Made by a program: the position numbers and the translations under genes. A stretch of 64,000 nucleotides of DNA. Source: Alistipes sp. (GTDB lineage: Bacteria > Bacteroidota > Bacteroidia > Bacteroidales > Rikenellaceae). How positions within the stretch are numbered: position 1 is the first letter of the stretch; each line of letters starts with the position of its first letter. The notes under the pieces were generated by a model. It saw nothing but the letters and a program-made list of their open reading frames with translations. It did no database searches and had not been told where the DNA came from. Positions 42,565 to 50,891 of this stretch are shown in pieces. The DNA is taken from assembly GCA_017463615.1 (NCBI GenBank), contig JAFTOU010000027.1:62001-126000 (forward strand), written 5' to 3'.

Positions 42565-43047
42565 TCAGCCAAAAAATCGTATTTGCACCCCATCGGCATA
42601 GATATTTACCACCTCAATGCACTTTTTCAACGCCTTTTTTACCGTATATCCCGTACCGCTGACACTCTTTCCCGAGTAGTAGCATACCAGCGCATCGGCA
42701 CGCTCTACAAGGTAGTCATTGCGCTCGCGATAGCTATTTACGCTATAGCTCTCCGAGAGCACCACCACGCTATCCGCCGCCGCAATAATATCGGCATACC
42801 GCTTGCGCCACGCAGCGTTGGGCATAGTCATCTCGTGCCCACGAAACGGAACGGCACAGACAAGCGACACTGCCACCCCACGCCGCTTGAGGGCAAGCAC
42901 CGCCTCGGCAGCGATGATGTCAAACCCCTCCGCCATACCACTTATAAAAGTGGTATACCCCCGCAGAGCAAGGCCCTCAATCACCCCCTCCAGCGCAGCG
43001 CAACTCCCCGCCTTGCAGCTCCTATGTCCCGAAAATGACACAACCAT
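42565..43047 (-). CDS. DUF1273/SLOG-type (YpsA-like) nucleotide-binding protein
   Basis: 160 residues from the ATG at 43045-43047. The start MVVSFSGHRSC and the glycine-rich FISGMAEGFDIIAAE are the SLOG/DUF1273 nucleotide-binding pattern. Further: VCAVPFRGHEMTMP, ADSVVVLSESYSVNSY, RADALVCYYSG and GTGYTVKKALK. SLOG proteins bind nucleotides or related ligands; YpsA affects cell division in Firmicutes, but the role here is open. Single gene, between pfp and a structured repeat. Confidence 0.88.
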   Translation of the reverse strand: MVVSFSGHRSCKAGSCAALEGVIEGLALRGYTTFISGMAEGFDIIAAEAVLALKRRGVAVSLVCAVPFRGHEMTMPNAAWRKRYADIIAAADSVVVLSESYSVNSYRERNDYLVERADALVCYYSGKSVSGTGYTVKKALKKCIEVVNIYADGVQIRFFG

Positions 43048-43067
43048 AGCGCAAAGATACAACTTTT

Positions 43068-43246
43068 TTGGCTATTAGCTATTAGCCATTGGCTATTGGC
43101 TATATTAAGGTATCGCTACGCGATAGTGTTTAGGGGTGCAGTTGGTACTCTTAGTTGTCCCTTGCACCCTATAAACACTGTTGGCTTGCCGACACCGCTA
43201 AAAAGCCAACGGCCAATGGCTAACAGCCAACAGCCATATTCCGTCC
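43068..43246. repeat. Family A cruciform repeat, clean copy
   Basis: Left arm with five heptamers (43068-43104), TATCGCTACGCGATA (43111-43125), a stem TGTTTAGGGGTGCA/TGCACCCTATAAACA (43127-43140 with 43163-43177), TGTTGGCTTGCCGACA (43179-43194) and the right arm (43200-43236) with complementary heptamers. It is the simplest complete copy and shows the overall fold best. Confidence 0.82.
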
Positions 43247-43282
43247 GTTTTGTCGTCAGAGTAGTGCAGTTGTATTCCGTCC

Positions 43283-43410
43283 GTTTTCGCGTCAGAAGGC
43301 GGTAGATACAACGCTCGGGTAAAAAAATGACTCTGGATAGTACAGGAGCGTACAGCCAGAGTCATTTTTTTAGCTAGCGGAAGTAGGTATCCGCCTTATC
43401 ACGCGAAAAC
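43283..43410. repeat. Family B structured repeat, copy at the end of rhaA
   Basis: Outer stem GTTTTCGCGT (43283-43292) with ACGCGAAAAC (43401-43410); its last base is the first of the rhaA stop (43410-43412). Inner hairpin AAAAAAATGACTCTGG with CCAGAGTCATTTTTTT. Just before it a second left-end-like piece (TTTTGTCGTCAGAG, about 43248-43261) and a repeated TATTCCGTCCGTTTT suggest a failed or older copy. Confidence 0.82.
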
Positions 43411-44660
43411 TATCTATGGGAAGTGACTTCCCTCTCATACTTTTGAACCTCGGAGATGAAAGAGTCGCTCACTGGAACATTATTGCGGAGACAGAACATA
43501 TCCCAGACGGCGTTCCAAGGGAGGTTTTTGCTCTCCTCAAGCAGGGCAAGACGCTCAAAATATTGGCCATTAGCCTCGTACTGGCGCAGCTGGGTAAGTG
43601 GCTCAAGCAGAGCCTGAAGCAGGCACTTCTGCGTTGCGCGGGTACCGATGACATAGGCACCGATGCGGTTGATAGAGGCGTCGAAGTAGTCCAGGCCGAT
43701 ATGCACGCGGTCAAGGGCGTTGCAGCGGACAATCTCCTTGCACAGGTCCATAGTCTCGTCGTTCATAATGGTCACATGGTCGGAGTCCCAGCGCACCGGG
43801 CGGCTAACATGGAGCATAACCTCCGGAACGAAGAGCAGCAGCGAGGAGAGCTTATCTGCCACGCTCTCGGTTGGATGGAAGTGGCCCGTATCAAGGGTCA
43901 CGAGCTTATTATTCTGCGCGCCATAGCCGATATAGAAGTCGTTTGAACCCACGGTGTAGCTCTCCAGACCGATACCAAAGACCTTAGACTCCACGCAGTC
44001 CTTCATATTACTATAAGGAGTAGCGAAAATCTTATCAAGCGAGTCCTTAAGCAGCTCGCGGTACTTCATACGATTGACGGTAATATCCTTGCTACCATCG
44101 TGCACCCACAGATTCATAATACAAGGGTCGCCCTGACGCACGCCCATATACTCGGCAATGGCACGGCAGCGCACAGAGTGCTCAATCCAGAAGTCGCGGA
44201 TAGCCTTATCGGGATTTGAGAGCGAGAGGTCGCCCGACTTAGGGTGCGAGAAGGAGGTGGTGTTGAAGTCCAGCTTAATGCCGTGCTCCAAACCCCACTC
44301 TATCCAGCTCTCAAAGTGGCAAGGCTCAACCTCGTTACGGTCTACGAACTTACCGCCAAAGTCTCCATAAATCTCGTGCAGGTTGAGTCGCTGACGGCCA
44401 GGGATGAGCGACATAGCCTTCAGGATATCGCCACGCAGCTCCTCCATATTGCGAGCCTTGCCCGGGTAGTTTCCCGTAACCTGAATACCGCCCGTAAGGT
44501 CGCCCGTAGACTCAAAGCCACCAATATCATCCGCCTGCCAGCAGTGCATAGATATCTCTATCTTCTGCAACTGTGCGAGCACCTGCTCCACATCAATACC
44601 AAGCTCCGCATATCGCTCAACGGCGATATCGTAAACCTGCTTAATTCTTGTCTCGTTCAT
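43410..44660 (-). CDS. rhaA: L-rhamnose isomerase
   Basis: 416 residues from the ATG at 44658-44660. It converts L-rhamnose to L-rhamnulose. Seen: IEISMHCWQADDIGGFES, NLHEIYGDFGGKFVDR, KLDFNTTSFSHPKSGDLSLS, the metal-site region LDTGHFHPTESVADKLSS, and HVSRPVRWDSDHVTI. It lies 20 nt behind rhaB in the same direction. The aldolase and transporter genes are not in the window. The stop touches a family B repeat. Confidence 0.96.
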   Translation of the reverse strand: MNETRIKQVYDIAVERYAELGIDVEQVLAQLQKIEISMHCWQADDIGGFESTGDLTGGIQVTGNYPGKARNMEELRGDILKAMSLIPGRQRLNLHEIYGDFGGKFVDRNEVEPCHFESWIEWGLEHGIKLDFNTTSFSHPKSGDLSLSNPDKAIRDFWIEHSVRCRAIAEYMGVRQGDPCIMNLWVHDGSKDITVNRMKYRELLKDSLDKIFATPYSNMKDCVESKVFGIGLESYTVGSNDFYIGYGAQNNKLVTLDTGHFHPTESVADKLSSLLLFVPEVMLHVSRPVRWDSDHVTIMNDETMDLCKEIVRCNALDRVHIGLDYFDASINRIGAYVIGTRATQKCLLQALLEPLTQLRQYEANGQYFERLALLEESKNLPWNAVWDMFCLRNNVPVSDSFISEVQKYEREVTSHR

Positions 44661-44680
44661 AATCAAGGTATGTTTTAAGG

Positions 44681-46150
44681 TTATTTTAGGTTCTCAAATC
44701 TCTTATAAGCCGCATCCCAAGCCTCCGCATCCTGAGGCATAAACTGAGTAGTCTCCACCGAGGCGCGGATAATCTTGCGAGCCTGCTGCAGCGAAGGGAC
44801 AACGCCCGCGCCGATGGCCTGCATCATAATATTTCCGATAGCCGTAGCCTCCGAAGGCCCTGCCACAACGCGCTTGCCCGTAGCGTTGGCGGTATACTGG
44901 TTGAGCAGGTCATTCTTAGAGCCGCCGCCGATGATATGGAGCACATCAATAGCAAATGGAGCCATACTCTCCAGCATACCGAGCACCTGACGGTAGCGCA
45001 GGGCGAGGCTCTCAAATATTGCGCGGACAATCTGCGCATCGCTCTGCGGAGCACTCTGCCCCGTACGCTCGCAGTATGCCGTAATTGCCGAGAGCATAGA
45101 CTTCGGATTGGCGAAGGTAGCATCGTCGGGGTTGATGAAGCAGGCAAATGGCTCGGCGCTCTGAGCCATAGCGACAATCTGAGGGTAGGTGTAGCGCTTG
45201 CCACTACGCTCCCACTCCTTGCGGCACTGCTCCAATATCCACATACCGCAGATATTCTTCAGAAAGCGTGTCGTGCCACCTACGCCGCCCTCGTTGGTGA
45301 AGTTGAGGGCGAATGACTGCTCGCTGATAATCGGCTCTGCGGTCTCAATACCCATCAGCGACCAAGTGCCCGAGGAGAGGTATGCAAATCGCTCATTCTC
45401 AGCAGGTACGGCAGCTACCGCCGAGGCGGTATCGTGACCCGCAACGGCAACCACATCCACCTTGCCGATACCCGTCTGCGCAGCGATAGAGTCGCTCAGC
45501 TGACCGATAACGCAACCCGGAAGCACTATCGGCGGCAGGATATCCTCGCTAACGCCCGCAGCCACAAGCAACTCTCGCGCCCAGTCGCCCGTGCGAGGGT
45601 TTAGAATCTGCGAGGTGGAGGCGATAGTATACTCGCAACTCTGCACGCCCGTAAGCATATAGTTCAGCGCATCGGGCATAAAGAGCAGCTTAGAGGCCTG
45701 AGTAACAGGAGTATATCCCTCCTGCGCAGCTGCAAAAATCTGATAGAGGGTATTGAAGTTCATCACCTGAATGCCCGTCTTGCTATAGACCTGCTCGCGC
45801 GGGATAATCTCAAAATATCGCTCTGGAGCACCGTCAGTATATGGGTCGCGGTAGGCACGCGGCATACCGAGCAGCGAGCCGTCAGAGGCTATAGGCACAA
45901 CATCCACGCCCCAGGTGTCAATACCCACAGAGTCGGGCGTACCTATCTCTCGGGCGCAAGCGGCAAGACCCTCGCGGATATGCTCATAGAGGCTGAGCAG
46001 GTTCCAGTAGTACTTACCACCAACTTCCACAATCGCATTCGGAAAGCGAGTGAGCTCCTTTGTTTCAATTTTGCCATCGCAGAGCGTTCCAACCACCGAG
46101 CGACCACTTGTAGCACCCAAATCAAAGGCTAAAAAGTTATGTTTCTTCAT
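44681..46150 (-). CDS. rhaB: Rhamnulokinase (FGGY family)
   Basis: 489 residues. It phosphorylates L-rhamnulose. The N-terminal FLAFDLGATSGRSVVGTL is the ATP-site phosphate loop; VGIDTWGVDVVPI, AVAGHDTASAVAAVPA, YLSSGTWSLMGIE and HIIGGGSKNDLLNQYTAN complete the FGGY pattern and favour RhaB. It is the first gene of rhaB-rhaA, divergent from an AraC-type regulator, with a minus-strand TAAATTTG box at 46181-46188. Confidence 0.95.
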   Translation of the reverse strand: MKKHNFLAFDLGATSGRSVVGTLCDGKIETKELTRFPNAIVEVGGKYYWNLLSLYEHIREGLAACAREIGTPDSVGIDTWGVDVVPIASDGSLLGMPRAYRDPYTDGAPERYFEIIPREQVYSKTGIQVMNFNTLYQIFAAAQEGYTPVTQASKLLFMPDALNYMLTGVQSCEYTIASTSQILNPRTGDWARELLVAAGVSEDILPPIVLPGCVIGQLSDSIAAQTGIGKVDVVAVAGHDTASAVAAVPAENERFAYLSSGTWSLMGIETAEPIISEQSFALNFTNEGGVGGTTRFLKNICGMWILEQCRKEWERSGKRYTYPQIVAMAQSAEPFACFINPDDATFANPKSMLSAITAYCERTGQSAPQSDAQIVRAIFESLALRYRQVLGMLESMAPFAIDVLHIIGGGSKNDLLNQYTANATGKRVVAGPSEATAIGNIMMQAIGAGVVPSLQQARKIIRASVETTQFMPQDAEAWDAAYKRFENLK

Positions 46151-46176
46151 AAACAGCTGTAGATTTTCAGGTTTCT

Positions 46177-46209
46177 ATTGCAAATTTAAGAATAGTTTTG
46201 CTAACTTTG
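46177..46209 (+). promoter_or_regulatory. Promoter region between rhaB and the AraC regulator
   Basis: For the regulator, ATTG (46177-46180) and TAACTTTG (46202-46209), 21 nt apart. For rhaB, TAAATTTG on the minus strand (46181-46188). The two overlap, so one bound regulator could control both. Confidence 0.55.
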
Positions 46210-46250
46210 GATTTCAAAATTGATATTAAAACTTTCAAATTTGACAGATT

Positions 46251-47144
46251 ATGGCAGCTCACACCATCAACTCGCTGAAATATCTGACTATAAGTCCCAA
46301 CGACGAGCTATGGGGCGTGGTGACCACCACGGTGGGTTCGCAGCAGATTGCCCCAAACGCCTGCTATCCTGCCATGAAGCACCCCGACACCCACAACTTC
46401 AAGCCGAGCAGTGGGCGCATATTGGACGAGTATCAGATTGTCTACATTGCCGAGGGATGCGGATTCTTTGAGTCGCAATCTATGCCGCACCAACGCGTAG
46501 AGGCGGGCACAGCCATAATTCTATACCCCAACGAGTGGCACAACTACGCCCCCGACAAGGAGCACGGTTGGAGCGAATACTGGATAGGTTTCCGCGGAGC
46601 TATAGCAGCACAACTATTTGACTCGGAACATTTTACACGAAACAACGCGTTGCTAAACATCGGACATAGTAACTCCGTCATCTCGCTCTACCGCGAGGCT
46701 ATCCGCCTTGCCGAGGGTCAGAATATCGGCTGCCAGCAGCTTATATCCTCCATCGTTGTACACCTTGCGGGACTTATTCACTATAAGTACAAGAATAGAC
46801 GCCTCGGCTCGTCTTATGCCGAGGAGATTATTGACGAGGCACGACAGATTATGCGCGAGCAGATAGACCGCTCGCTGCGTGCCGAGGATATCGCCAAGCG
46901 CCTCTGTGTGGGATATTCGTGGTTTCGCCAAACCTTCAAACGCATCACGGGCGTCTCGCCGTCACGCTACCAGCAGATGCTGCTCATAAGCCGCGCTAAG
47001 GAGCTACTAATGACTGAAAATCAGAGTATTACAGACATAGCCACCACCCTCGGCTTTGAGAATGTCGGGCAATTTTCCACCGCCTTCCACAAAGCCGAAG
47101 CGCTCACCCCGCGCCAGTTCCGCGAGGAGAATAGGCTCAAATAG
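46251..47144 (+). CDS. AraC family regulator, likely controlling rhamnose use
   Basis: 297 residues. An N-terminal cupin-type sensor domain (GRILDEYQIVYIAEGCGFFE, AGTAIILYPNEWHNYAPDKE, WIGFRG) and a C-terminal AraC double helix-turn-helix (IDRSLRAEDIAKRLCVGYSW, FKRITGVSPSRYQQML, ITDIATTLGFENVGQFSTAF, ALTPRQFRE). Divergent from rhaB, so it is the probable activator responding to L-rhamnose. The ligand is inferred from position only. Confidence 0.92.
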   Translation: MAAHTINSLKYLTISPNDELWGVVTTTVGSQQIAPNACYPAMKHPDTHNFKPSSGRILDEYQIVYIAEGCGFFESQSMPHQRVEAGTAIILYPNEWHNYAPDKEHGWSEYWIGFRGAIAAQLFDSEHFTRNNALLNIGHSNSVISLYREAIRLAEGQNIGCQQLISSIVVHLAGLIHYKYKNRRLGSSYAEEIIDEARQIMREQIDRSLRAEDIAKRLCVGYSWFRQTFKRITGVSPSRYQQMLLISRAKELLMTENQSITDIATTLGFENVGQFSTAFHKAEALTPRQFREENRLK

Positions 47145-47147
47145 AGA

Positions 47148-47252
47148 TTAGATATCGCAATCGTTATCGTCGTTATCTGAATCGCCAAATATACCTAAAC
47201 CAAAAATCTCATTAAAGACCCACAACTTAAACATACTTTCCCAAAAAGACAT
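47148..47252 (-). CDS. Possible 34-residue small protein
   Basis: An ATG at 47250-47252 opens MSFWESMFKLWVFNEIFGLG, then IFGDSDNDDNDCDI and TAA. It has an aromatic/hydrophobic first half and a highly acidic D/N-rich tail, a composition seen in conserved Bacteroidota microproteins. It lies tail-to-tail with the AraC gene, three bases from its stop. Too short for certainty. Confidence 0.4.
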   Translation of the reverse strand: MSFWESMFKLWVFNEIFGLGIFGDSDNDDNDCDI

Positions 47253-47344
47253 AACAGACTATTTTTTATAAATTATACGCTCTGCCACAAAATAAGCTAT
47301 ACTTTGTGACAACTTTTGACACTTTGCGAAAAATCTATAAAAAA

Positions 47345-47913
47345 TTATCTCTTTTTTGCAGTCTTTGGAGCTTTTGTGGTCCAGATGATATGGTAAACAG
47401 AGTATGCCCAGTAGTTACGAAGTCCGAAGCCCCTTGCCTTGCCAACAACCTCTCGCTGGTTGAGAATCTGGCGAGTAGCGATATCGAATTCTATTAGGTT
47501 ATAGGTGGCACAAGCGGCTGGTTTATCAATCAACTTAGCGACCATAATCACACCTGTACCCTCGCTCTGCGAGAGTGTATAGCCCTTTACAAGAGCCTCG
47601 TAGTCTATCTGCTTTGTCTCTCTGCTGTAGCCCTTCATCTTAGAGTAGTCGCCTGCTGGATTGAGCTTCATAACCATCTCTATATCAACGAAGCACTCCC
47701 TGCCGAGCAGTCTTGGAAAGTGGTACTTATCACTCTCTGAAACAAACAGCAGGTTGATACCATCAAAGGCCTTGATAAAATCGGCCTCGCTCTCCTCTGC
47801 AGCAAAGACCTTAACATTGGTGAAATCCACGCCGTAGACATAGGTTTTGTCGCTCTGGGCGGTGGCGGTGCTGATGCCGAGGAGGCAGATTAACGAAAGG
47901 AGTAGTTTTTCAT
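47345..47913 (-). pseudogene. Exported hypothetical protein gene with a frameshift at its second or third codon
   Basis: The open frame from 47830 (161 residues, GTG) lacks a signal. Upstream, the ATG at 47911-47913 leads into ATGAAAAAC, which stops after six codons. With one more A in the run of five (47906-47910) it reads M-K-K-L-L-L-S-L-I-C-L-L-G-I-S-T-A-T-A-Q, a good signal peptide, and joins TYVYGVDFTNVKVFAAEESE. So this is probably one gene with an A-run indel. The mature part (DFIKAFDGINLLFVSESDKY, VDIEMVMKLNPAGDYSKMKG) is a Bacteroidales type without a name known to me. Last gene of the polyene run. Confidence 0.65.
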
Positions 47914-47928
47914 AGTATTGCTTTAAGG

Positions 47929-49230
47929 TTACACATGTCGTAAATCAAAGAATTTCACAACCTTACGGCTCATAGGGGGCATCTGCAGGCGGGCGATAAG
48001 TTCTACCGACTCAAACTTGATATCGGGAGCTACTCTGACGCGCGAGCGGAAGATATCCTTTATCTTCTTAACGAATGCCTCGGAGTGGTTATTGCTTCCG
48101 ATACGAATTTGAATCTGGTCGGTGCCCAGCGAGTTGGTAAACACCTCAACGATATAGTTCTCAACATCGGGGATATTATCCAGGATATCAAAGAGTATTG
48201 GAGGGTATATGGTCGTGCCCTTGAACTTAATCATCTGACCCTTACGACCGATAACTGAGCTCAGGCGCGGGCTATTTCTACCACACTTACAAGGCTCGCT
48301 CATGCGGATGCAGATATCGCCCGTCTTAAATCGCAGCAGCGGCATAGCCTCCACGCCGATAGTTGTGATGGTAACCTCGCCAGGAGTGCCATCAGGCACA
48401 GGCTGATTATTCTCGTCAAGCAGCTCCACGATGATAAGGTCCGAAGGGATATGTCCGCCCTGGTGCATAGAGCACTCGGTAAACGAGGTCTGCATCTCGG
48501 TAGAGGCGTATGTTGAGAAGAGCTCCAGCTCCGGCCACTTCTCGTTAATCTTCTTGCCCAGCGTAGTCAGCTCGCCCTCGGGCGTACGCAGAGCCTCGCC
48601 GATGCAGACAGCGCGCTTGAGGTTGGAGTGGTTATAATCTATGCCGTTCTTCTCGGCAAACTCTATCATCTTGGTAAGGAACGACGGCACAACCATGCAG
48701 GCGGTAGACTTCACGCGCCTAACAGTATCCCACTGCAGTTCAGGAATACCATTACCCACACGCACCACGCCACAGCCCAGCTCACGAGCACCGAGGAAGT
48801 ATGCCAAGCCCGCCATAAAGCGACGGTCTATGGTTGTCATCAACTGCATAACATCCTCGCGGGTGCAGCCTGCCATGGTAAACGAGCTCGCCTCGTTATA
48901 CGCCAGTCGCTGCAAATCGCCCTCGGTAAGGGCAAAGGTCACAGGCTCGCCCAGCGTGCCCGAGGTAGTTACATAGTCAATAACCTCCAGAGGGTCTACG
49001 CAGAGGAAGTCGTTGTTATAGTTCTGCAAGTCCTGCTTTGTGGTTGTAGGAATACTCTGCAAATTCTCCAGCGTGTTGATTGCCGAGATATCTATGCCAT
49101 GCTGCGCAAACATCCGCTTATAGAAGGCGGAGTGGGTAGCAAGATACTCCAAAGTCTCCTTCAGGCGCTGCTGCTCAAACGCCTTGATGTCGGAGAGGGA
49201 CTGATAGTGAAGCTCTCTATTTTTTATCAT
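47929..49230 (-). CDS. Adenylate-forming enzyme (phenylacetate-CoA ligase-like), polyketide cluster
   Basis: 433 residues from the ATG at 49228-49230, overlapping the end of the previous gene. An AMP-binding enzyme of the PaaK-like group: nucleotide loop TTSGTLGEPVTFALTEGD, STYASTEMQTSFTEC, GTPGEVTITTIGVEAMPLLR followed by FKTGDICI, and RLSSVIGRKGQMIKFKG. In aryl-polyene and flexirubin clusters such enzymes activate the aromatic starter acid or a related acid. The substrate cannot be read from sequence. Confidence 0.87.
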   Translation of the reverse strand: MIKNRELHYQSLSDIKAFEQQRLKETLEYLATHSAFYKRMFAQHGIDISAINTLENLQSIPTTTKQDLQNYNNDFLCVDPLEVIDYVTTSGTLGEPVTFALTEGDLQRLAYNEASSFTMAGCTREDVMQLMTTIDRRFMAGLAYFLGARELGCGVVRVGNGIPELQWDTVRRVKSTACMVVPSFLTKMIEFAEKNGIDYNHSNLKRAVCIGEALRTPEGELTTLGKKINEKWPELELFSTYASTEMQTSFTECSMHQGGHIPSDLIIVELLDENNQPVPDGTPGEVTITTIGVEAMPLLRFKTGDICIRMSEPCKCGRNSPRLSSVIGRKGQMIKFKGTTIYPPILFDILDNIPDVENYIVEVFTNSLGTDQIQIRIGSNNHSEAFVKKIKDIFRSRVRVAPDIKFESVELIARLQMPPMSRKVVKFFDLRHV

Positions 49231-50890
49231 ACTCTTCAATTTTTCGTTCTATCTCCTGCACTTCGCCCTGCCTTGTAACCTCACACTGCAGAGCTAATCG
49301 CCAGTGCTCAACTGCCCTATCATACTCTACCACAGAGAGATAGTAGTCGCCCACGATGTTATAGACCTGGAAATAGTTTGGATTATTTGAGATAAAGTTA
49401 GTAATAAAATCGCAATCTACACTCTCCCCCGCCGCGATTGCTGCCGCAAGGCGCTTATAATCCTCGCGATAGCTCACTACCCTACGGCACTCGTCGGCAA
49501 TGGCAGTACTATCGGCTGCAATATTGCACTCTGCCTTGACATAGGATGCCGTACCACCGCCCTGACGCGCAAATACATCGCGCAAATCGTAGCAGATATA
49601 CTCGCCCGACTGCCACGGAGCGGTTGATACCCAGAAGCGCAACTGCTTAGGCTCAAAGACCACTGAGTGGTGGGCAATAAATTGGTTTATAGACTTCTCG
49701 TTGCCGATACCGATATCCTCCCCCTGCAGACCATATCTATTGCGCAGAATCTGCACCGCATCCGCTGCATCTACAGGCGCATATTGAGCCACCAACTCAC
49801 CGAGGCGGGCATAGCGGTATGGGCTATCACTGGTGGCGATATTCTGCCGATTGTGGTCGTCGTCCATATCGGGACTCTGGTAGTGGTTGGTACACAGAAT
49901 ATTTGACTTATCGCTGCGATAGAGAGCCATACGCTCCGGGGTCTTCTCAATAATTGCTGCATAGCCATCTGCAGCAGAGGCGATAAGCAACGACTCGGAG
50001 ACAAAGGTCTCTGCCTGCTGAGCTATGGCGTACGCCTGCTCTATATTTGCGGCATACTGGAGTATCTGGCGAGCCAGCAGCGATATAGGCATAGCCGAGC
50101 CGGTAGGGATATCGCCCTTGGCGGCGTTGATTGTAACGGTCAGTCCGCACTCGTTCATACCCGACAGCACGCCCATCATACCCGCCCACGAGATAGAGGC
50201 GAAGCGATAACCCTCGTCAGGCTCTACGAAGAGTACAAACCTATTCTTTGCAAAATCGTCACCCAAGTAGAAGTCAAAGTTGCGACCCACAATCAACTCT
50301 CCACTCTGGCTATCTGCGCCCCAGCAGGCGAAGGAGCTACAACCCACAAGCATATACTGCTGTATGGCGTGGCCTATATCGTGGGCAGCGTGGAAGTTCA
50401 GCTGACGGACATAGGGCGAGCCATAGCGGTTATACTCCTCGGTGCAGTAGTGGGACATGGCGCATATCTCCTCGCGGAACTGATCGGGAATATGGCGAGC
50501 CATATCGCGGTTGAAGATGATTATCAGCTTATGCAGCCACTCTACCCACAAGTCGGATGGCACAAGCTCGTGCATACGCGCCACGAAGGTATCCTCCTGC
50601 TGACGGATAAGGCTCTGACTCATAAGGCCGTATGTAGCTCCGCGCTCCGTAGCATCGCCCGCGATATATGCCTCCCAGAGTCCATACTCATTCAGGCGAA
50701 GCGAGGAGCCTTGACACACCTTCAGCTGTTGGGTATCCACCGCAAGGGTATATTGCTCCATATCCACCGCCACATCGGGCATGCGGAAGTCGGCAGTAAG
50801 GTATAGATATGCACCAACGGCAAAGAGCAATGCCGCGGCAGCCACAGGGAGCGCTACGATAAGTAGCAGTATCTTCACTATCCTTTTCAT
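49217..50890 (-). CDS. C45-type Ntn-hydrolase / acyltransferase with N-terminal membrane anchor
   Basis: 557 residues from the ATG at 50888-50890. One membrane segment (IVKILLLIVALPVAAAALLF, 3-22) puts the enzyme on the outside of the inner membrane. The C45 (penicillin acyltransferase-like) fold is visible: GCSSFACWG with the candidate nucleophile Cys184, GRNFDFYLG, SWAGMMGVLSGMNECGLTVT, NHYQSPDM. Family members cleave or transfer acyl groups on amides; lipid or lipoamino-acid substrates occur in other Bacteroidota. The C-terminal ~100 residues look like a TPR-type helical region. Confidence 0.82.
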   Translation of the reverse strand: MKRIVKILLLIVALPVAAAALLFAVGAYLYLTADFRMPDVAVDMEQYTLAVDTQQLKVCQGSSLRLNEYGLWEAYIAGDATERGATYGLMSQSLIRQQEDTFVARMHELVPSDLWVEWLHKLIIIFNRDMARHIPDQFREEICAMSHYCTEEYNRYGSPYVRQLNFHAAHDIGHAIQQYMLVGCSSFACWGADSQSGELIVGRNFDFYLGDDFAKNRFVLFVEPDEGYRFASISWAGMMGVLSGMNECGLTVTINAAKGDIPTGSAMPISLLARQILQYAANIEQAYAIAQQAETFVSESLLIASAADGYAAIIEKTPERMALYRSDKSNILCTNHYQSPDMDDDHNRQNIATSDSPYRYARLGELVAQYAPVDAADAVQILRNRYGLQGEDIGIGNEKSINQFIAHHSVVFEPKQLRFWVSTAPWQSGEYICYDLRDVFARQGGGTASYVKAECNIAADSTAIADECRRVVSYREDYKRLAAAIAAGESVDCDFITNFISNNPNYFQVYNIVGDYYLSVVEYDRAVEHWRLALQCEVTRQGEVQEIERKIEEYDKK

Positions 50891-50891
50891 A

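Noticed and set aside
45943-46125. Short frames inside rhaB and rhaA on either strand
   Set aside because: Overlap shadows without independent support.
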